Shown here piece by piece: positions 21,495-33,400 of a DNA stretch of 64,000 nt. The position numbers and the translations under genes were made by a program. Source of the DNA: Meandrina meandrites. Taxonomy: Eukaryota; Cnidaria; Anthozoa; Scleractinia; Meandrinidae. The stretch lies in assembly GCA_963693305.1 (NCBI GenBank), contig OY855903.1, positions 28,193,955-28,257,954 of the forward strand. The letters are read 5' to 3'. How positions within the stretch are numbered: the stretch's first letter is position 1; every line of letters begins with the position of its first letter. Under the pieces are notes generated by a model. It had not been told where the DNA came from and searched no databases. It saw only the letters and a list, made by a program, of their open reading frames with translations.

Positions 21495-24400
21495 AATATT
21501 GGCCCGGTGGAAACGGCGGACATCAAAGGAATACACCAAAGTGTCAGAACTAAGGAGGCTCTCAGAATGAAGGTCACAAACATACGTGAGATCGGTACAA
21601 GGACAACAAACTGAAGAAACTTGACGCGCATTCAATTGATTCGGACTGTAAAACTCAAGTTTCTCTTCAGTCGGTTTGGTGTTGTCTCAAACGTCACGAC
21701 AACGTAATCATTTAAAATAGTCCCTGAATTTAATAAAATTGCGTTTAACCTTTCGAAACCTTCCACTTTCTAACAGGGGATAATTTGCATCGAGTGTGGT
21801 ACATAATATGCAGCAAATGAAAATAAACGGTGTGCAGATCAGTAACCAGTGTCCATACAGCGAGGTTAACTTTGTACGAGACCGTGTAACACTGCGGGCA
21901 TCTGTTGACCGTTTCACCGCTGCCCCGGTAAGCGTCCGTGATTCACTGCATACGCCCAGGCATACGCCAGGAATAATAGTCTCCTTCGCAGCCGTTGTTT
22001 GGGCTCGTCACGCAGCGTCGCGTGACGAGCCCAAACAACGGCTGCGAAGGAGACTACAGGAATAACGATTGTGTTTTACTTTATACCCACCAATGGCGAC
22101 TCTTGTTATAATTACCTTCTCCTTCCTCCTCCTCCTCTTCCTCTTCTTCAAACATGAAATATCCACCAGGACTTATGTGAGCACCAGCTGAAATTCTTGC
22201 AATCTGCGCCCTCAGATAATTCATTTCATTTCCTGGAAATGGTGGATAACTCACGATCTGTAAAAGTAACAATTACAAATTTGTTTAGCTATGACATGGT
22301 ATGGTAGCAGGAGGTTTCGCTCCCAATCGTGTTCGCACCGTCCGAGTTCGCACCTTACACTTACCGCGTTCGCTCCCAAGTTTGCTTACTATCTAGAATA
22401 TTTCTCGTTCATTAAGCGTGAGAAAAAAACTATCTAGAATGTTTCTCGTTCTTTAAGTGTGAGAAAAGCGTGACAACGTTAGTGATCGGTGGGAGCGAAC
22501 GCGGTAAGTGTGAAGTGCGAACTCGGACGGTGCGAACTCGGTTGGGAGCGAAACCTGCATCATCCCATGGTATCAGTAGTTGACACACACTCTAAGTATC
22601 CTGTTTCTAATAAGCCTCAATCTTTGAGTTCTCAAACCTTAACAATGCAAATTATTTCCGACAAGATTTTTCCTTTTTCAATCACACGAGACCATCAGAT
22701 GGAATTAGGGCAAAACGTCTAGTAGACGCAAGTTTGAATTTTAGTGGATGTCAATCGTGACCATCCCAAGACTATTTAAAGGGGCTACGTCACGGGGATT
22801 TCGCACAATTTTGGTCTAAACTGTTCTGAAATTAGTGGAAGGCAACGTAACCTATGAAAAACAATATCATCGAACATCTTAAGGAAGACAAGACCTTAAT
22901 TTGCGGATAGAAATCAAACTAAAGCTATAAATATTGATTTCTTGACGACGCTCGGAAACAACCAAAGATGCTTGTTAACAGTTTCAGTGCTCTAATATAT
23001 AAGCAATTGTTAATAAAAATGGCCCATTATTTTGAGGTTTCTTACGCCACAAATATAAATTTTGGCTGTTCGAAATTCTGTAAAAATCCGTGACAAAGCC
23101 CATTAAAACCAGTGTTCCTAACTTGAAAAAGCTGTTGTTTAGCTGTTAGCAAGTTGAGATAACGTATTGTTTTCCGTAATCAGAAATAAAAGTAGTTGTG
23201 CGTGTAGATTTGCAATTCATGCATGTGAATGACCGTTGATGACGGCCGACAACATCCTTCTTTATTTCAAAACAAGCCGGTGGATGGGGGAATAAACTGA
23301 ATTTTGCTGCATTCACTAACCAGTTACTAGCCTTTGGAGCCCAAAATAAGTGAGTTAATTCTTAATGGAATAGCTATAACTGAAGTTTTAATTTATTTGT
23401 GCGTGATCAAAAACGCATTTATAGACATGATTTCCGAAAAATTCTTCGATTCTGACTAAACGAATGTGTTCACCCGGTCACTTAGAATGCACTCGACTAA
23501 CATATGATGTTAAACACATTCCCGGAGTTTGGAGACAACTGAGTAAATTTTCGCGTTTTCGGGAAAACGGCGGAGATCATTGATATCTATCAAAACTCAC
23601 CTTTTCGTCTGGACTATCTGTTCTAAAGATTGCGTGTATTTTTTAGCTCCCTATACATTAAAAACACGTCAGCCGACATATGAACACCTGTTATATTCCT
23701 GAAAGTAACGACCCAGCTGCTAAATCCGAATTCAAAGTAACGAGGGCAGTTATACATGGAAAGCAATTTGTAATCCACTGCTTGTTCTAAGTGAATACAT
23801 TCTGTGTGATCTTTGCTAGAGAGGGCCAAAACTTTCTGGACTAAAATTGGGAGAGAACTTTTGAGCAAAACGTTTTCTCGACCTATCCCCCCACGTCCCC
23901 CGATTAACAGATCCCTTGCTTGATGATTTGTCAGATTTGTCAGATAATACTCGTGATACTCGTGGATATTTTATAAATCATTTCCTCGCCAAAAATACTT
24001 TGGCCAAGAACTTTCGAACATCCAACCATCATATTTATAACTATATTTTTTTACACATTTGTGCCACAAGGCGATCATGACTAGCCATGTAACCTCACTG
24101 CTCTTTCTGGCAAATTTGTTAATACTTGATCCATCAAACACACCTTAACTACTCATCTTACGTACCGGAGCATCCAGCCTCCCAGTAAAGAATTTCTTGA
24201 TACATCTAGCTGCTACTATTTGTGCAGGAGTCACAGCTGGGAGCTTTATCCATGGCTTACCAGCTACAAATTAAATATGTAAAATGCAGCATGTAAATTA
24301 CACACCACATGATATTATTCTTATGTAATAAAGATACCTTATTTACTCGATTGAGTGCTATGCAAAAATACAAATAAATACAACCTATATAAAATATAAA

Positions 24401-27400
24401 TACAACGTATATATATATGCAAATAAGTAAGTAAGTTATGGCAGGTAGGAAAATGAGCAGGAATGCAGACAGGCAGGTAGGTAGGTAGGTAGGTAGGCAG
24501 GTAGGCAGGCAGGCAGGCAGGTAGGTAGGTAGGTAGGTAGGTAGGTAGGTAGGTAGGTAGGTAGGTAGGTAGGTAGGTAGGTAGGTAGGTAGGTAGGTAG
24601 GTAGGTAGGTAGGTAGGTAGGTAGGTACAGTAGGTATTTAACAAATTACAAAATAGCAACATGGTAATTAAGGAACCTACGTTCAGTTGTGACAAAGAAA
24701 TTTCTCTTGTTAGTGCCTGTTCTGTTCTCTTCTTTAGGAATAACTGGAGGAGGTTTCCAGTCTGGTTTGGGAGTGTCATCTTCTTCACCACCTTCCTCAT
24801 CTACATGACGGCAAAATGCAATACATTGAACAACTGTTAATAGAATGATCCAGTCACAATCAATGCAGTTCTGATCCACAATTAACAACACAAAAAAGCA
24901 AAAATAACTCTTAAACTGCATACCTTCATCTCCTTTGTCTTCTTCTTTTGCCTGGTCATCACCTTCCCCTTCACCCTGCTACACAGCAAATATATCAGCT
25001 TATAACATGTACATTTCAAAAAGGTTGATGTTGCACAAAAACAAGTTAGTTGCTAATTTATTGAAAATATTCTTTACACTCTCCAAGTTAACGTTGAAGA
25101 TATTTAAGTGTAACAATTAACCTTCCGAAATTATAAAGTTTAACTGTCCTGGAAATTTCATATAATAAAAAGGTACTCTTTGACTGGCTGATGCGCTTAG
25201 CTATCAATGAACAGTCATTGATTTGTTTACAGCACTGTGGTGACTAACTTCAAGGGGGTTTTGGGTGGGCTTACAAGTCTGGCATAAAAAAGTTTGGAAA
25301 TGAGCTGACAAGAATATATATATTTTGTCCGTAAGATATAAAGTGACTTTAATGAGGGTTCTCCATTAGGGTTTTTTGCTGACAACAGGCAGACGAGCCT
25401 TAAAAGTACAATATTAATGCACAGTTTCACTCTGCCAAATTTTGTGTAATTGATGGTTTTTTATTTATCTTAGTTTAAATTTATATAATATTGTAGATAT
25501 TCTTTTTTATAACATAATGTACCCTTTTTATATATTGTAATTTTTTAAGGGAGTCTTTAATATGTGGATGACCTCCAGACTCCCTTTCCAAAGTTATGTT
25601 TAAATTTGAATAAAGATGTATGGTTGTGGTTCATACCTCTTCATCTTCTTCATCCTCTTCCTCTTCCCCCTCTCTGTATTCTACTTCTGCTATATAATAA
25701 TTGGACTCAATTCCAAACACTTTACCTGCGGAATCAGTGCAGTTATTAATAACAAATTAAATCACTTTCAATTCACAAAACATATATTTAATAATAAGTT
25801 ACTGGACTATAACCACAAGAAAACAAGTGCAAGTAATCTAATTGTTTTACTAGAAACTCTAAAGGATTGCAGTTCAAAACCTATAACTTTATGTCCTTTT
25901 AAGCCAAAACTCAAAAATAATCATCACTTAAAAGAGCAACATGCACGCAATTTTATTGTTTAACAATTAGACTATGAACCCAAGTTTTCTGTGAGCGAAT
26001 AGTTAATGAGGCGCAGCCGAGTTGACCATCGCTCAGGCTGCAACAACGACGAGTAGTCCAATTGTTTTAATAGAAACTCTAAAGGATTACAGTCCAAAAA
26101 CATCAAAAAGAATTGTTGGTTAGTATACTTAATGAAAGAGCAATGCACATGTGATTGTGTTCTACCAGCGATCAGTAGAAACTCGGCTGTGTTCTACTCT
26201 GGAAATCCGTGAATTTGATTGGTTCTCCCATTGTTTTCTATTTAACAATTAGATTATGAGCTCGAGATTTCTATGAGGTGATAGTTGATGAGGCCGCAGG
26301 CCGAATCAACTATCACCTCATAGAAATTGAGAGCGAATAATCTAATTGTTTTAGTAGAATTCTGACTGAAATAAATGCAAATAATGATTTCTAATTATTT
26401 TCCTACGCATTATCGAACCTAACGTTTTAACAAAATCGCACGCATTGAATTGTCCTTGGTAAATTTGCAGTTGTTTACGCGCGTGCACCCGTTTTTCAAT
26501 AAATTTCAAGCTTTTAAAGTCAAGAAACCGCTAATGTCCTTCTTTTAGTCTTCTCGAGAATTTTATTATCCATTTACATTTAAACTTCCTTCCAAGACTT
26601 CGGAAAAACGATAAAAACGTCACATTTTGTGGACGACCTTCGGCAACTGCACACTAATGGCTGATAGTGTTCAATAGCTCAGCCAATCACATTGCAGCAT
26701 TTGCTTTAGTGTACTAGTAGAATTCTACTAATTGCCGATAGAACATAATTGCACGTGGATTGGTCTTTGAAGGGAAAATAATATTATTCTTGATTTTTGG
26801 CTGAAAAGTACATAAAATTGTTGGTTTTGGAGTGCAGTCATTTAGAGTTTCTACTAAAACAATACATTAGACTAATCGCCCTCGTTTTCTATGAGCGATA
26901 GTCAACTTGGCTGCCCCTCGCTGACTATTCACTCATAGAAAACTCGGGCTCTGGACTAAAATGTTAAATACAAAACAGTGTGGGATAACCAATCAGATTC
27001 ATGGATTTTGAATAGAACACGACTAAGTTTCTACTAACTTACAGCAAATGAAAAACAGTAGAAGAACCAATCAGACTTGCAGATGTTGTGGTTCAATTTT
27101 ATCCTTGGTTCAAATTTTATTTTCCTTTGTTTTTAACCCATTACCACACATTATCACACATTACCATACCCCAAAACAAAGGAAAATAAAATTTAAACCA
27201 GGGTAAAATTGAACTACAACACAGATTTCCAATAGAACACAGTTTAGTCAGTGAGTGTGGCAAGTACATGTGTAGTATGGTCCCCTAGTGAGTACCGGTA
27301 GCTTTGTACAGTTATTAGACACAATCTAATATCGGCCACAGCCCACTTTTCTTTTAGTCAGCACCAAAGACACCGACTATGGCCAAGTCTGATTTTTCGA

Positions 27401-30400
27401 CAAATGTACAGAGTACTAATAGTACTCATTACCGTTTGTCAGCCAATTGGCTTTGATGGAAATAAAATCTGAGTCTGTGCACAACAACTGGAAGTCTTTA
27501 TCTCAATAGCAGACTTGACTAGAGTCCACGTTCGGAGTGTGACCAAAAGTAAAGCGCGCCCTGGGGATGATCATGACTTTAGGTAACCCTTCAGTGAGGG
27601 GAGAAGTTCCTGTTAAGGGTTCTCCTCTCAATACTTGTAGTCTTTTGTATTGCCAAACTATTAATTAAAAGTTTTTTAAGTTTAGCTGGATATAACAAGA
27701 TATTGCAAATGGTAATGAACTGAAAAGTAAATTTTCTTACCCCAAAACCGGACCATTTGTAATGGCTTAGTATCCACCAGCTGTTTTAATGCAAGAAATA
27801 CTCGAAACATTTCTTCACGGCTCAGTCCAATTCCAGCTTGTTCAAAGTAGAAAGATAAGTTCATGAGATCAGGAAGAGGAGTTTCCACATCTTCCTCTGT
27901 TTCAGGTTCACCTCCTTCACCATCACCGTCTTTCTACATATAAAATAAGCATACTCTATTGTTTGTTAAGCTTGCATAATATTACTTAACACACATACAT
28001 GTACTATTGAAGTGTTACTAACATTATCATGTTGGTCTTGAATTACTATCAGCTACAACCAAAACATTCTCCCAATCCGGTGTTCCAGGTTTTAGTACAT
28101 GTTGAGTTAAAGCACAGGAGAACACTCTGGCTGGTATATAATGCAGTTAAATGCAATTTAACGGAGTTAACAACAAAGAGCGCCAGTGTTGTTTGGAGTC
28201 AGCGGCGTTTCATACATGGGCATGCGCCAGATCCCATGTGCTCTTCGACTGAAGTGTGCCGTAGCGTTCTCGGGCATTAGCGTGTTTATTGGCGTGGCAG
28301 TGCATGGGACCTCGTCTTCAAGGCTTCCCCTTTGTCCTTATCCTGAGTAGCGTGTGCATCATTTGTTTTTCGTTCGTCGTTTCGAATCTTACGGTTGTTT
28401 CCTTCGTTTGTATGGCACATCGTTCCAGGCGTGGAACAAACAACAGTGCGGCCGCCATGTTGGATTCAAATCAGCCTTCTTCCTCAGCCGATCCTCCCTC
28501 TTCAGCCGCAAGTCCTCCCATTAATTCGAATCCGGTGACCACTCCGCCCTCCGTCAACCTCTCTCAACAAGACCTCAGTTGAGCGTTTTCTCAAGCCTTG
28601 GGGGATACGTTACCTCGTATTTTGGCGGCTTTACAAAGTCACTCATCGAGTTCTTCGGCGGCGGGAAACGCGGCATCGGACACAACGTCGTCGGGCACAA
28701 CATCATCCGGTTCTGCTGTTATTAACCAACCACTGCCTTCTTCCGCAGGCCAGTCCTCAGGTAATTTGGTCGTTCCTCCATTTATCTCAACTTATTGCAC
28801 GTTAGGCAATTCTTCGTTATCTTCGCCATCCGTGTTTGGTTCCCGTGGTGCCGCGAATGGATTGCCATCTTCGAGCCAGTCTTTTACGCCATTGTTCTCC
28901 TTTGGTCCTAATTCCACAAGTGCATCTACCTCAACGTCCCTGAATAGGCCGTTTGTTGTTGGCCCCGGTTACTCCCCTATCCCTGAGAAGTTGGTGACAA
29001 AAATTAGGTCGGGCCAATTTGTTGATCTTGCTGACCTGCTAGCCGAGAACTTAAAAGCCCAGGAGACAGAGCCCCAAACGTACTTTGATGGCAAACTTCT
29101 TGTGAGTTCTTCCAAGAAAAGGGTGCAAGAGATCACTGATATCATGACATGGGTTGAGGCATTCACTGTGTACTCTTGGATCTTCTGCTGTGCTCATCCT
29201 TCCAGATGGCAGGACATGACACAATACAAGCTGCTAATTCTTAAGACATCACGCCAGTTCCCTGGGAAGGCTTGGCTCCATTACGATATTGCATTCCGCA
29301 AGGACGCAGCTGCAGCAGGTTTGGTGGACTGGTCTCGCATGAACCATGATTTGTACAACTTCCATACTCTTGCATCACCCCATCCTCAGTCAAGCAAGCA
29401 GCCATCCACTTCATCCCCAGCTTCAGCGTCGATTGCCAGTTCTTCCACCTTTTGCCGGTCTTGGAATGATGGCACCTGTCGCTGGACCTTTGGTCAATGC
29501 CGGTACCGCCATCGCTGTGAGAAATGTGAAGGTGATCATCCACGCGTCAACTGTCCCTTTCGGGCCTCAACCTCTTCCTATCGGCGCTCCCAGTCAACTC
29601 CCCCATCCCAAAGCAAACGTCAGCGGCGTTGAAATGGGATCCAAACCATTTGTAAATAGTGTACATTCTTCACGTTCAGTTTCCTCTTCAAGTTGTTTGG
29701 TTCCTGTTCCTGTTAATGTTGTTGTTCCTGCACCACAAGATGTTCTTGGTAGTAGCATGCCCTCTGCAATGGCACCCCATCCTTTGCCCTCTTGTTCATT
29801 GTCCATTTTGGGCGCTTCGCAGCAAGACCTGGTCCCCCCATCCAGAGTAACCCCCGTAGATGCGGAAGAACTTCGGCATGAACTGGGTTCTTACCCCGAC
29901 CAAACGCAAGTGGATTATGTGATTTCAGGTCTCACAAATGGTTTTCATCTTGGTTTTGATCCTCTGGCTGTATCTTTAAAATCGGAAAATAAAAATATGC
30001 CTTCAGCATCCCTTCAGCCTTCAGTCATCGACCAGTATCTCCTCACGGAACTCGACAAAGGCCGTGTTCCTGGCCCCTTTGCTATAGCACCTATCCCAAA
30101 CCTCCATGTGAGTCGCTTTGGCATTATCCCAAAGAAGTACCAGCCTGGAAAATGGCGGCTTATCTTGGATTTGTCTAGTCCTTTAGGCCATAGTGTCAAT
30201 GACGGCATTCCAAAAGAACCCTTTTCAGTGCAATACATGAAGGTTGATGATGTCATCGATGGGATCATGCTTCACGGTAGAGGATCACTGATGGCAAAGT
30301 TTGATGTGGAAAGTGCTTATCGTAATGTCCCCATCCATTCTGATGATCGTTACTTGCTTGGAATGAAGTGGCGCGGAAAATATTTTATTGATATGGCGCT

Positions 30401-33400
30401 TCCATTTGGACTACGCTCAGCTCCATTCATCTTCTCCTCCATTGCAGATATGCTTGAGTGGATCCTCAAACACAATTATAATGTGAATTTCCTATTACAC
30501 TACCTGGATGACTTCCATACGTTAGGCCCTCCTAACTCACCCGTCTGCCAGAACAATATTGATACTTGTGTTAAGCTATTTAAAAAGTGGGGTATTCCTC
30601 TTCACCTGAACAAACTGGAGGGGCCATCCACTTGTTTAACTGTGCTCGGTATTGAGCTCGATTCTCTTTCACTTCAGGCCCGTCTGCCACGTGATAAGTT
30701 TGATCGTATTGCTGCTCTTCTTGAATCCTGGTCCATCAAACAACATTGCACAAGGAAGGAGCTGGAATCTCTCATTGGCAATCTCCAACATGCATGCGTA
30801 CCTTCTTGCGACGTATGATTAATTTGTTGTCAGCCTTTTGACGTGATGACCACCCGATTAGGATCAACCAAGACTTTCGCTTAGACCTTCGCTGGTGGCG
30901 AGAATTTTTCCATTCTTGGGATGGTCTCAGTTTCCTGCTCTCCCCACAGTGGGCGTCCCTACCTGATTTTTACGTTTCCTCAGATGCTGCGGGTGCTCGG
31001 GGTTATGGTGCAATCTTTGATCATGAATGGTTTGTGGGTGAATGGTCAGCTGTTCAGCATCCCTTGTCAATTGCCTATAAAGAGTTGTTTCCCGTAGTTA
31101 TCGCTGCTTCTTTATGGGGCCACCGATGGGCTTCAAAACGAGTTGAGTTCTGCTCAGACAACATGGCGGTTGTTAATGTTTTGCGTTCCGGCACCACGAA
31201 GGATCCAAACATGATGGTTCTTCTCCGTCACTTGTCACTTGTGGCAGCCCGACATTCCTTTGCCTTTACTGCCTCTCATACACCGGGTAAAGACAACTCC
31301 ATTGCTGATGCCTTATCTCGTTTTGATTTTCAGCGTTTCCATCATCTTGCTCCTCACGCAGCTCCTGGGGCAACTCCAATTCCGTCAACGCTGCTGGCTC
31401 AGCTGCCCGTAATTTGACAGATAAATGCCAGTTCTACTTGACCAATGGCCTCGCACCTTCTACTCGCCAAGTTTATGCTTCGACTGAAGTGTGCCGTAGC
31501 GTTCTCGGGCATTAGCGTGTTTATTAGCGTGGCAGTTCATGGGACCTCGTCTTCAAGGCTTCCCCCCCCCCCCCATTTCCCTCCCTCTTTCCACTGTTTA
31601 CGCAGTGTGACGGGTGCCTGCCCTCCCTACTGCGTGGGGGCTCATGGCTGGCTTGCCAGGATTTGCCAGCCATGGGAGCAGTCTCCATCTAGGAGCTGGC
31701 TGCCAATAGTGGAAGCTCCTGGATATTGCAGGCACCCAACCTCCATTTTGCGATGCAGTTGTTAATATAGACTACATAAGGCATGCAACTTCGAACTTGA
31801 AACATCAGGTACATGCATGTATGGTTTATCAAAACAAATTTTTAAAAGTTATTACACATGTTACAAATGTATATGCATCCTTGTACAGCTGATTTGTAGC
31901 TGTTAAGTTTAAGATTATATATTAAGTTCTCTCATTAACAGCCTGGCTACAAGTGCAACAGTTTATCAAGAGCTTACCTCAAATAACTTCTGGTGCACTT
32001 CAGCAATCTCTTTACTTTCTTTGTCATCGGTGACTTCCTACCATTTAAAAAACTACATATTAATTATTTGTAAATTAAGATTATACATATAACATTTCGC
32101 CAAAGTACGTTTGTATTGGCTTGTGATTTTTGCCTTTTGGTGCAGGACAACAGGGCTTCAAGAAACAGTAAAAGATGGATTTCTTCCACTGTTAACCAAT
32201 TTTGAAAAAGAAAATTCCCCAAGTTAGAGCCAGTGGCGGATCTAGGGGAGGGGCCCGGGGATGGGGGGGGGGGGGTGGGGGGCACCTTATTTTTTCCGAA
32301 ATAGTGCATTTTCTTTGAAGTGCTGGAATTATCTTTGTAGTATTCAACATTCATAGTCAAGCTTTTAAAAGCTGGCCCCCACCTTAGCTCAAGGTCTGGA
32401 TCTGCCACTGAGAGTGGTTAAAAAACCTAAGTAAGGAAGAGAAATTCTTGCCACAAAGCAGTTGCACATTTTTGATTATTTGGAATACACCACAAAGGAT
32501 TGCTTTGAAGTTGATCACTGACACAGTCATCTTACTAGTGGAGGCTCAATACCTTTTTGTTGGTTTAAAGAAGAGAAGGGCTATTTTGGAATGAAGTTTG
32601 AAGTTTGAATTACATACCTCTGACTCTTCAGGCTTTCCCCTTTTTATGTTTTTGCTAATGTCTTCAAATATATCTGTTTTTAATAGTAAAAGAAAAGAAT
32701 AACAATAACATTAGTGTCATGGTCTGTTGCCTTAGAATACATTATGTCACTTAAAAAAAACATAACACCACTGATGACATGATGAACATTATTTTGAGTT
32801 TTTGTAATGCAGTTATTAGTGGACAGCATTTCTAAAGCATTCTATAACCAGTGCATGTTGTAATCAGGTAATATATTAACTTTGCATTTTTCATTTCGAT
32901 GTGCCATGTTTTATTACCTAAAGGGGCAGTAACATGAGAGGTCTCCTAAGTTTTTTGTGCAAACTATTCTAGACCCAGGGGGGGATACTTGAAGTAAGCT
33001 TATGAAATTGGTATGCCCGTTAATGTCTCTTTATCCTCTCTTCTGCTCCACATTTACAGACAACGAAAATGCGCGTATCATGATCTTTTTAGGACCTAAA
33101 AAAGTACATGACAGATCTCTTGACCCAAAAAAATACCGAGCATGATTATAAAGGTGCACTCACGGATCATCAAAACAACCTTTAAGCGACAAAAAGGCAT
33201 AAATACACTCTAAGATGTAAACAAACCATGGTCAATGGCTTTTTAGTGATTTTCCTCCAAGCAACACTGTCAAACTTGAAAACGGTGACAGTTTGACCGT
33301 CTTTCGATAACACGAGCACCAAAGGCATGAGCTGTTTAAGAGCTGGGGTGGTGGGGGTGGGGGTAATCCCATGGTATGTTCCTCCACATTTTTTTTTAGA

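Larger units (their letters stand above)
28243..31565 (+). mobile_element. Degraded DIRS/Ngaro-type retroelement lacking its tyrosine recombinase
   Basis: It is inserted antisense in RSPH4/6 intron 4 (27934-31977). An ~86 bp direct repeat, CTTCGACTGAAGTGTGCCG..., lies at 28243-28330 and again at 31478-31563 with two mismatches. Between the copies are gag-like, RT and RNase H coding regions. After RNase H the frame reads ...[14 protein letters not shown], which is how the recombinase region of DIRS-type elements begins, and the second repeat copy starts exactly there. The recombinase is therefore missing. The left edge may extend some tens of bases beyond 28243 and the right flank to about 31765. 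Confidence 0.8.

Noticed and set aside
20634..21635. Long Asn, Ile or Leu repeat proteins
   Set aside because: Translations of ATT microsatellites in various frames; no sequence outside the repeat supports a gene.
24476..24627. CRISPR-like tandem array
   Set aside because: A tetranucleotide microsatellite without spacers, in an animal intron.
24339..24800. Minus-strand ORF with repeated YLPT units
   Set aside because: Translation of the (GTAG)n array joined out of frame to RSPH4/6 exon 8.
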